From Planctomycetota bacterium (lineage in GTDB: Bacteria > Planctomycetota > Planctomycetia > Planctomycetales > Planctomycetaceae): 5,026 nt of DNA. Location of the stretch: contig JAPOLP010000513.1 in assembly GCA_029977045.1 (NCBI GenBank), positions 1 to 5,026 on the forward strand, in the 5' to 3' direction. A model generated the notes under the pieces. It worked only from the letters and a program-made list of their open reading frames with translations, did no database searches and was not told the origin of the DNA. Position numbers and translations under genes: made by a program. This document shows, one piece after another, positions 1 through 5,026 of the stretch. Every line of letters begins with the position of its first letter. Within the stretch, counting starts at the first letter, position 1.

Positions 1-3000
1 CCGCCCTTGGCAAACGCTCCGTCTTTGTTGCCGTCGATGCCCCGAGCGGCCTCACCGCCGTAACCGGTGCTCGACTGTTTGGCGGAACCCTTACGAGCGA
101 CGTTCTGGCCGCCGCTGATAACCTCAACTTCGGCCAGAGTCAGCACGCGACGGTTACCCGGCAGCGCGATGCGGACAAACTGCCCGACGGTGCCTTTGTC
201 CTGGGCTGCCTTCTTTGCGAGCGCGTCCGGCAGGCCGTGCAGCAGCGGCTCGACCCGGCTGTGCAGAGTGCCTCGAAGCTGCGCGTCGGGAATGATCTGC
301 ACCGCGTCCAGGAAATCACGCATCGTTCGCGTCGAACCAAGTGCCAGGTTCCACGCCTTCTCGACAGATTGGTCAGCCGTGACCAGAGCCACGTAACCAA
401 TCTGCCGGGTAATCGAACGTTTGGCCGCGGCGGTCCACTGCTCGAACTGTCCGCGAGCACTGACCAGTTCAGACGGATCGCGTCGGCTCAGCAGCAACAC
501 GAGGTCGTAGATGACCTGCGTGGCTCCGGCGATGTCGGTGCGGTCGACGTACTCGATCGCGCCAGTCAGTTCCACCAGTTCGTTCGAGCTTTTGGACTTC
601 GCAAGGCCTTCAAGAGCTTCAGTTCGCTGCAGCTCACGAACACCTGGTCGGGTCAACATCGCCAGAAAGACCGGAGCAGACTTTGGCAGCTTGACGAGAT
701 CCGCCGTCGGAATGCTTCCGAGGATGTAGTCGATCCCCGCCGGGTTGTTTGCCGCGAACGGCTGCCCGGAACTGATCGCCGACTTCCAGAGTGACTCGGC
801 GCCGCGCATCGTTTCCGACAGGGCATAGTCGATGTAGTAGTCGCGTTCGTGCTTGACGACTTCGAGTGCGACTTCGGCAGCCGCCGCGGTGTTGACCCAC
901 GAGCAGGCTCGGACAGCTTCCAGTCGAACACGCGGATGCTCATCGTTGGCCTGCGTCCGCAGCAGAGCGATGACTTCGTCCTCGGGCAGCAGATCGCGCC
1001 AGTGCGAGAGAACGCGTGTCGCCGCAGCCCGGGCTCGTGATTCCGGCGATCGCAGCAAAGCAGTCAGCAGTTCGCGATCGACAATGTTGTGGTGCTGCTT
1101 CACCCAGAGCGATTCGAGCAGGTTGTGCTGGAAGCTCTCCGCGTTTTTGTCGCGCCCAGCAAGCCACTTTTCGAGAGCCGCCGCGACGTCTTTCGCGGGA
1201 AACTCGCGGAGCTGGATCCGTGTTCGGTGCCGAACACGGTCTTCTGGAGCGTCGAGCCGCGTAACGAGTTCATCGAGCGGCAGCTTCGTCAGGTCTTCGA
1301 CCTTCTGCAGCGGGCGGCTCGGGTAAGTGATGCGCCAGATGCGACCGTGTGTGTGATCGCGGTTGGGATCCCGCAGATTGTGCTGCATGTGGCCGACGAG
1401 TGGGTTGAACCAGTCGACGATGTACAGAGCACCGTCCGGCCCGAACTGCAAGTCCGTCGGGCGGAAGTTGCGATCGGCAGAAAACAGGATCGGCTCGATT
1501 TCCTCGCCGACGAAGCCCGAACCTTGTTCCTTCACCGTGTGCTGCAGCACGCCCTGGAAGCCGATGCAGTTATTGAGCAGGTAGTTGCCCTGAGCTTCCG
1601 GCGGGAAGTGGGCACTCGAAACCAGTTCGCAACCGGCGGTCGGGCGAACACGTTTCGGGAAGAATTGCTCCATCTGCTTGCGGTACGTGAACTTGAACGG
1701 CCCGAAGTCATCCTCGCCCTCGAAGTTCTTCGTCCACAGTGAGAATGCCGTCCCGAAGTAGTTCGCACCGCCGGATGCGTCGGCGACGAAGTTCTGGCCC
1801 CACTTGTCCCAGCAATGGCCCCACGGGTTGGCGAAGTTGTACGACACAAAGGTCTCGACTTTTCGACGAGTCGGGTCGACGCGGTAGACGGCTCCGTGTC
1901 CGTTGCGAGTGATGCCGTAGGGAGTTTCAACCTGCGTGATGTGGAACGTGCCTTCGTGCATGTAGATGCCGCCGCCCGGTCCCCAAACGAAGGCACCAAT
2001 CGCGTGGTGACTGTCGCCCGAGTCGAATCCGCCGAAGATGATGTGCTTCTCGTCGGCTTTGTCGTCGCCGTCGGTATCGACCAGGTGAACGAGGTTCGGT
2101 TCCTGAGCGACGTAGGCTCCGCCGTCGCCAACCTCGAAGCCGGTCGGCAGGTGCAGGCCGTCGGCGAAGACGGTCTGCTTGTCGGCTTTGCCGTCGCCAT
2201 CGGTATCCTCAAAGATCAGCAGCTTGTCGTTCGGCTTGTGAGGCGGCTGATACTGCGGGTAGCTGGGCATCGTTGCGACCCACAGCCGGCCCTTCGCGTC
2301 CCAGGTGAAGTTGACCGGGTTCTGCAGGTCCGGGAACTCAACTTCCGAGGCGAAGAGATTGATCTCGTAGCCTTCCGCGACGGTGAACTTCTTGACGGCC
2401 TCATCGGGAGGCAGGATCGCGATCGGCTCTTTGAAGTTCGTCGGAACGTCGTACAGCGTCCGCGTGCTCGAATAGTCAACCGCTGCCGTCGGCGGGTTGC
2501 CCTGAGCCGCTGCCCAGATGCGACGATCAACGATCTCGCACATTTCGTCGAGCTTGGTTCGCTCGTTCTCCAGCACGTAGTTGTCGGTGAACGGTGGGTT
2601 GCCGTTGTCACGCTGCGACCGACCGCCGTAGATGTAGAAGCCGTTGACTGCCCGATAACGGTGGAAATACTGGAAGTCCTTCTCTGCGATTTCTGCCATC
2701 AGTGCCGGCGAGATGGCGTCGTAGTTCGCGGACTTTCCGAAGAGAGCGTTGCAGAGTGCCGGGGCGAAGACCTTGTAGCCGTAATCGCTCAGGTGGATAC
2801 CGTTGGTCGTCAGTTTTCGCGGCTTGTCCGAGCTGCTGTAGAGGTCGCGGCTGAGCTTGAAGAGGTCGACGAACGGCGTCTTCGTGTCGGCGGCCACGCT
2901 GGCCATTGCCGTTGTGTAAAGGTCGAGGTTCGGATTCGTCGCCGAGCCGTCCGGCAGATTGGGATCGCCGATATCCTCGTGCGCGATCGGTGAAAGCAGG

Positions 3001-3440
3001 ACAAGTCGCGGGGCTCCCTTACCCGAGTAGTTCTGCTGCCGCGAATGCTCGATGAAGTCCTTCAGTTCCTGCTCAAACGTCGCGAGCCCGGCTTCGCCAT
3101 CGAACGACTCGCTGAAGCCGAAGAAGGCGAGAATCACGTCGGCACGAGCCATCGTCAGATGCTTGTCGGGCTCGCCGAAATCCAGCGATCGCGGACGAAA
3201 GCGAACTTCATCGGCGGTAAATCCCTGATTCCGCATCGAGATATTCAGCCCCGGATGCGTCGCGTGGACCTGAGCCTCGAAGTGACCGAAATACTGTTCG
3301 CGTTCGGCGAGTGCGTTGCCGATCAGAACGACCCGGTCGCCCTTTTTCAGAGTGACCACGCCATCGGCCAGAGCGAGCGACGCTGGAAGAGCCGCGATCA
3401 GAAGAGCCAGCGCAAACATACGCACAGAAGAAGACGTCAT
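1..3440 (-). CDS. PVC-type secreted dehydrogenase/heme-binding-family protein, C-terminus cut by window edge
   Basis: Open without a stop from ATG at 3440 to the left edge (1146 codons visible); I read it through and saw no frameshift. Residues 1-25 look like a signal peptide (Arg7, hydrophobic core, ALA cut site before Asp26), so the protein is probably exported. About 34-235 is SGNH-hydrolase-like (GNALAE at 41-46, FGFSES at 107-112, NGIHL at 213-217). About 350-710 is the PVC dehydrogenase/beta-propeller domain: MPSYPQ at 391-396, calcium-type loops DTDGDGKAD (412-420) and DTDGDDKAD (455-463), and the family signature DWFNP...GHMQH...RDPNRDHTHGRIWR at 676-703. About 717-930 carries HEAT-like helices (HPRVRLEAVRA, near 835-845). 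From about 1085 a discoidin (F5/8 type C)-like domain begins (FVRIALPG, then AKQSSTGYGG). Family members usually end in a c-type heme CxxCH domain, which would lie outside the window; none is visible. Substrate and activity are unknown. Met8 (3419) is an alternative start; the Shine-Dalgarno before Met1 is weak. It lies 137 bases downstream of the oxidoreductase on the same strand. Confidence 0.93.
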   Translation of the reverse strand, partial: MTSSSVRMFALALLIAALPASLALADGVVTLKKGDRVVLIGNALAEREQYFGHFEAQVHATHPGLNISMRNQGFTADEVRFRPRSLDFGEPDKHLTMARADVILAFFGFSESFDGEAGLATFEQELKDFIEHSRQQNYSGKGAPRLVLLSPIAHEDIGDPNLPDGSATNPNLDLYTTAMASVAADTKTPFVDLFKLSRDLYSSSDKPRKLTTNGIHLSDYGYKVFAPALCNALFGKSANYDAISPALMAEIAEKDFQYFHRYRAVNGFYIYGGRSQRDNGNPPFTDNYVLENERTKLDEMCEIVDRRIWAAAQGNPPTAAVDYSSTRTLYDVPTNFKEPIAILPPDEAVKKFTVAEGYEINLFASEVEFPDLQNPVNFTWDAKGRLWVATMPSYPQYQPPHKPNDKLLIFEDTDGDGKADKQTVFADGLHLPTGFEVGDGGAYVAQEPNLVHLVDTDGDDKADEKHIIFGGFDSGDSHHAIGAFVWGPGGGIYMHEGTFHITQVETPYGITRNGHGAVYRVDPTRRKVETFVSYNFANPWGHCWDKWGQNFVADASGGANYFGTAFSLWTKNFEGEDDFGPFKFTYRKQMEQFFPKRVRPTAGCELVSSAHFPPEAQGNYLLNNCIGFQGVLQHTVKEQGSGFVGEEIEPILFSADRNFRPTDLQFGPDGALYIVDWFNPLVGHMQHNLRDPNRDHTHGRIWRITYPSRPLQKVEDLTKLPLDELVTRLDAPEDRVRHRTRIQLREFPAKDVAAALEKWLAGRDKNAESFQHNLLESLWVKQHHNIVDRELLTALLRSPESRARAAATRVLSHWRDLLPEDEVIALLRTQANDEHPRVRLEAVRACSWVNTAAAAEVALEVVKHERDYYIDYALSETMRGAESLWKSAISSGQPFAANNPAGIDYILGSIPTADLVKLPKSAPVFLAMLTRPGVRELQRTEALEGLAKSKSSNELVELTGAIEYVDRTDIAGATQVIYDLVLLLSRRDPSELVSARGQFEQWTAAAKRSITRQIGYVALVTADQSVEKAWNLALGSTRTMRDFLDAVQIIPDAQLRGTLHSRVEPLLHGLPDALAKKAAQDKGTVGQFVRIALPGNRRVLTLAEVEVISGGQNVARKGSAKQSSTGYGGEAARGIDGNKDGAFAKG
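1218..1239. repeat. Inverted repeat with 10-base arms inside the large coding region
   Basis: Perfect arms CCGTGTTCGG (1218-1227) and CCGAACACGG (1230-1239) are separated by two bases. In the mRNA this would fold as a 9-base stem with a four-base loop. It falls in codons for an Arg-rich stretch (RVRHRTR) at the start of the HEAT-like region of the large protein. No function is known; it may be an mRNA hairpin, a protein-binding site or a by-product of Arg codons. Confidence 0.75.
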
Positions 3441-3452
3441 TCGTGAGTTCCG

Positions 3453-3468
3453 TCGAGTGTTTCGAGTG
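3453..3468. repeat. Tandem-like 7-base direct repeat in the leader of the large gene
   Basis: TCGAGTG occurs at 3453-3459 and again at 3462-3468, a 9-base period. It lies 13 to 28 bases upstream of the large protein's start codon, around where its ribosome-binding or leader sequence would be. It is short enough to be chance. Confidence 0.4.
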
Positions 3469-3516
3469 AGATTTCGCGAGGTGGGAAACCAGCAAGGCGG
3501 GAAGCGAACCATCGTC

Positions 3517-3558
3517 GCGGGGCCGTTCGCGAGTGTCCAGTGAACGCAGCGGGGCCGT
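3517..3558. repeat. 10-base direct repeat pair GCGGGGCCGT
   Basis: Identical copies of GCGGGGCCGT lie at 3517-3526 and 3549-3558, with start points 32 bases apart, in the spacer between the two minus-strand genes. Spacing near three helical turns would suit paired protein binding, but there is no independent evidence of a function, and GC-rich words recur easily in this DNA. Confidence 0.45.
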
Positions 3559-3577
3559 CGGACCAGACGAGTTGCTG

Positions 3578-4675
3578 TTAACCCAGTGGGTTGCCGCGTT
3601 CTTTCAGCGGCAGCTGCACAGGCTCATCCGCAAAGTGCGACGCGAACACGGAAACGATCATTTCCGTCACATCGCGGGCGGCGGAGGCGTTGCCGACTGG
3701 CTCGCGGTCATCCTCGATCGCAGCGAGCAGGTCGCGGATCGCCAGCGTATGACGGGCTCGGTATTCCGGGCCGGACAGCGGTTCGAGGACTCCAATTCCT
3801 GCTGACGAGACCGGCTGCCAGTTCGCCGATGTTCGACCGGGTGACCAGGCCGGGTCGCCGAGATAACGCACCGGAGGCAACGTCCCTTCGATGATCTCCA
3901 GCACGCCTTTCGAGCCGAAGATCTGTAGACCGTACCGCGTTGGGTTTCCGGCAGCGTTTCTCTTCGAGGCGAAGTACCCGGTTGCTCCGCCGGGCAGGCC
4001 ATATGTTGCCTGCACCTCGTCGCCGACGAGTCGCCCGATTCCCTCGGCGCCGTCGACGATGTCGTCACGCGTTGCCGGATGGCCGTTCGCAAACACGCGA
4101 GCGAAGGTCCACTCGGGTTTCCCCGCGATCGCGTGAATCATGTCGAGAATGTGTGTGCCCAGAACCCAGAGATCCTCACCGCCGCCTCTTCGGTCTTCCT
4201 TGCCGCGACCGCGGAATTCGAGCACGTCGCCGATCGCTCCGTCGGCGATCAGTTTGCGAATTGCCGCGATCATCGGGCTGTAGCGCGTCGGGTGGCCGAC
4301 GGCCAGTCTGACGTTGTGCTTCTCACAGGCCGCGACCAGTTCGTCGGCTTCCTGCAGAGTCCGGACGAACGGCTTCTCCATGAAGACGTGAACGCCGCGT
4401 TCAATCGCCGCGAGCGCCATGTCGCGGTGCCGATCGATCCAGCGCGGACCGATCGCAATGATGTCCGGCTTCGCCTTGTCGATCATTTCGCGATAGTCGG
4501 TGAACGCGGCATCAACGCCGAGCTTCTTCGCCGTTGCGGCCAGACCGGCGGGATTGTCATCTGCGACGGCAACGACGGTTGTCTCTTCGATCGCCTGCCA
4601 GGCGGTGTCGAGCCCGTGCCCGTAGTTGCCTCGCCCGGTGCTGCCGATGACTCCGATACGCCACTGTTTTGCCAT
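3578..4675 (-). CDS. Gfo/Idh/MocA-family NAD(P)-dependent oxidoreductase
   Basis: Complete 365-residue protein, the usual length for this family of sugar/inositol-type dehydrogenases. The N-terminal Rossmann fold spans about 4-125. It has the glycine-rich dinucleotide loop GVIGSTGRGNYG (8-19) and acidic residues after the second strand (VADD, 37-40), which usually favour NAD over NADP. The family motif EKPF is at 100-103, with Lys101 the usual catalytic/cofactor lysine. The C-terminal alpha/beta substrate domain spans about 130-350 and includes GGGEDLWVLGTHILD (164-178), where His175 and Asp178 match the conserved active-site helix. No signal or Tat peptide is seen, so the enzyme should be cytosolic. 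ATG at 4675 is preceded by AGGG six bases upstream, supporting this start. It is the first gene of a possible two-gene minus-strand unit with the large secreted protein. The family is certain; the substrate (probably a sugar or polyol derivative) cannot be read from the sequence. Confidence 0.95.
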   Translation of the reverse strand: MAKQWRIGVIGSTGRGNYGHGLDTAWQAIEETTVVAVADDNPAGLAATAKKLGVDAAFTDYREMIDKAKPDIIAIGPRWIDRHRDMALAAIERGVHVFMEKPFVRTLQEADELVAACEKHNVRLAVGHPTRYSPMIAAIRKLIADGAIGDVLEFRGRGKEDRRGGGEDLWVLGTHILDMIHAIAGKPEWTFARVFANGHPATRDDIVDGAEGIGRLVGDEVQATYGLPGGATGYFASKRNAAGNPTRYGLQIFGSKGVLEIIEGTLPPVRYLGDPAWSPGRTSANWQPVSSAGIGVLEPLSGPEYRARHTLAIRDLLAAIEDDREPVGNASAARDVTEMIVSVFASHFADEPVQLPLKERGNPLG

Positions 4676-4681
4676 GATTCA

Positions 4682-4685
4682 CCCT
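4682..4685 (-). promoter_or_regulatory. Ribosome binding site of the oxidoreductase gene
   Basis: On the minus strand the start codon is preceded by AGGGTGAATC. The AGGG core leaves six bases before the ATG, a normal Shine-Dalgarno spacing. It decides the start at 4675 and is the clearest ribosome binding site in the window. Confidence 0.6.
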
Positions 4686-4778
4686 GTGGAGATGTCTCGG
4701 GATTGGGCTTGAGGTTGCAGCGGGGCCTCTGGCGATTTCCGGGCGACAGAACGGTTAATCTGCAAGCTGTGGCGTTTC

Positions 4779-4793
4779 GATCGCGGAGCGATC
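4779..4793. repeat. Inverted repeat GATCGC-GGA-GCGATC
   Basis: Perfect 6-base arms with a 3-base spacer lie in the divergent intergenic region. It could be an operator half-site pair or part of a structured leader of the PLP-enzyme gene. GATCGC is a very common word in this window, which lowers its weight. Confidence 0.5.
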
Positions 4794-4802
4794 AACGACA
4801 AT

Positions 4803-4822
4803 CTGGCAATCGTCGCTGCCAG
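4803..4822. repeat. Inverted repeat CTGGCA-N8-TGCCAG
   Basis: Perfect 6-base arms with an 8-base spacer begin 10 bases after the preceding inverted repeat. This symmetric layout resembles an operator for a dimeric regulator, or a hairpin in the leader upstream of the PLP-enzyme start at 4890. There is no T run after it, so it is not a classical terminator. Confidence 0.5.
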
Positions 4823-4824
4823 GT

Positions 4825-4837
4825 TTGCGATCCGCAA
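4825..4837. repeat. Small inverted repeat TTGCG-ATC-CGCAA
   Basis: Perfect 5-base arms with a 3-base loop make this the third of three consecutive inverted repeats in the divergent region. Alone it is weak and could be chance; its interest comes from the cluster. Confidence 0.4.
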
Positions 4838-4889
4838 CCGGCGGGGATAAACACTCGTCTGAGCTTCTCTTCCGCGTTCTGGTTCCAGC

Positions 4890-5026
4890 ATGACTGACTC
4901 AACGATTTATCTCGACAACGCCGCCACCAGCTTTCCGAAGCCGGATTGTGTTTATGCGGCGATCGACCGGTATCAGCGAGAGAACGGACGACCTGTCGGT
5001 CGAGGTTCGACGGATGCGGCAGTCGA
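4890..5026 (+). CDS. Class V aminotransferase / cysteine desulfurase-like PLP enzyme, N-terminal fragment
   Basis: Only the first 45 codons are in the window; the gene continues off the right edge. The opening residues TIYLDNAATSFPKP (5-18) are the hallmark N-terminus of fold-type I class V aminotransferases related to NifS/SufS/Csd cysteine desulfurases. The SFPKP continuation is most like the 'cysteine desulfurase family protein' subgroup. The following stretch NGRPVGRGS (32-40) fits the segment that precedes the first PLP-domain helix. The PLP lysine and the catalytic cysteine loop lie outside, so sulfur transfer cannot be confirmed. Members mobilise sulfur from cysteine for Fe-S or thio-cofactor synthesis, but some act on other amino acids. 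ATG 4890 is the only usable start: an in-frame TGA sits at 4860-4862 with no alternative start between. The Shine-Dalgarno is weak. The protein is probably cytosolic and divergent from the oxidoreductase. Confidence 0.88.
   Translation, partial: MTDSTIYLDNAATSFPKPDCVYAAIDRYQRENGRPVGRGSTDAAV

Larger units (their letters stand above)
3441..3577. other. Spacer between the oxidoreductase and the large secreted protein
   Basis: This 137-base stretch separates the oxidoreductase stop codon from the ATG of the large protein, both on the minus strand. I see no convincing intrinsic terminator (no strong GC stem followed by a T run on the minus strand), so read-through is plausible. It is longer than a tight operon junction and could hold its own promoter, but I cannot point to clear -35/-10 boxes. 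It contains short direct repeats: GCGGGGCCGT twice, TTCGCGAG twice, and TCGAGTG twice with a 9-base period. Confidence 0.6.
4676..4889. promoter_or_regulatory. Divergent intergenic region, probable promoters for both flanking genes
   Basis: These 214 bases separate two divergently oriented start codons, so promoters for the leftward oxidoreductase and the rightward PLP enzyme should both lie here. I cannot identify convincing -35/-10 boxes for either; planctomycete promoters are poorly defined by eye. The right half holds three inverted repeats in a row (4779-4837). A 70-codon minus-strand reading frame crosses the region but has no recognisable features, and I do not regard it as a gene. Confidence 0.6.

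Noticed and set aside
237..794. Plus-strand open frame of 185 codons
   Set aside because: It is antisense to the HEAT-like region of the large protein, with no features of its own.
1089..1742. Plus-strand open frame of 217 codons
   Set aside because: It is antisense to the propeller and HEAT-like region of the large protein, including its most conserved signature. No recognisable protein features.
1532..2212. Minus-strand open frame of 226 codons
   Set aside because: It is an alternative frame inside the large gene on the same strand. Its Ser/Thr/Arg-rich low-complexity translation is typical of an out-of-frame reading of GC-rich coding DNA.
1815..2993. Plus-strand open frame of 392 codons
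   Set aside because: It lies wholly antisense to the large secreted protein, whose frame carries clear family motifs across the same bases. The antisense translation shows no recognisable domain; it is kept open by GC-rich third positions.
3578..3620. Possible terminator at the end of the oxidoreductase gene
   Set aside because: Short self-complementary bases occur near the stop codon, but there is no convincing GC-rich stem followed by a T run in the minus-strand direction.
4679..4891. Minus-strand 70-codon frame in the divergent intergenic region
   Set aside because: There is no recognisable domain, signal peptide or clear ribosome binding site, and it would fill the promoter region of both neighbours.
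4079..4897. Plus-strand open frame of 272 codons
   Set aside because: It is antisense to the N-terminal half of the oxidoreductase, runs through the divergent intergenic region and overlaps the start of the PLP enzyme in another frame. The translation has no family resemblance.

Overview
The window reads as chromosomal DNA from a member of the Planctomycetota, or a close PVC-group relative. It has high GC by eye. The main evidence is the largest gene, which encodes a secreted giant protein of the PVC-type 'membrane-bound dehydrogenase / heme-binding CxxCH' family. This family is typical of Planctomycetes and Verrucomicrobia. A Gfo/Idh/MocA oxidoreductase of a type common in those genomes lies beside it. 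I cannot assign a genus from the sequence alone.

Layout, left to right. Positions 1-3440 (minus strand) hold one uninterrupted coding region of at least 1146 codons that runs off the left edge. It encodes a signal peptide, an SGNH-hydrolase-like domain, a beta-propeller-type dehydrogenase domain, a HEAT-like helical region and the start of a discoidin (F5/8 type C)-like domain. Positions 3441-3577 are a 137-base spacer with short direct repeats. Positions 3578-4675 (minus) encode a complete 365-residue cytosolic Gfo/Idh/MocA-family NAD(P)-dependent oxidoreductase. Positions 4676-4889 are a 214-base divergent intergenic region with three short inverted repeats in a row. Positions 4890-5026 (plus) are the first 45 codons of a class V aminotransferase / cysteine desulfurase-like PLP enzyme that runs off the right edge.

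How the genes may work together: the oxidoreductase and the large secreted protein lie in tandem on one strand and may be co-transcribed, oxidoreductase first. This fits a planctomycete carbohydrate-related locus with an extracytoplasmic redox or binding protein and a cytosolic NAD-linked sugar-type dehydrogenase, but no substrate can be read from the sequence. The divergent PLP enzyme is probably a separate transcription unit, possibly sharing regulatory DNA with the oxidoreductase.

I found no RNA gene, mobile element, CRISPR array or clearly undescribed system. The most unusual signals are a degenerate SGNH active site in the large protein, a 10-base-arm inverted repeat inside its coding sequence, a local excess of GATCGC/GCGATC words including three GCGATCGC octamers, and the hairpin cluster upstream of the PLP enzyme.
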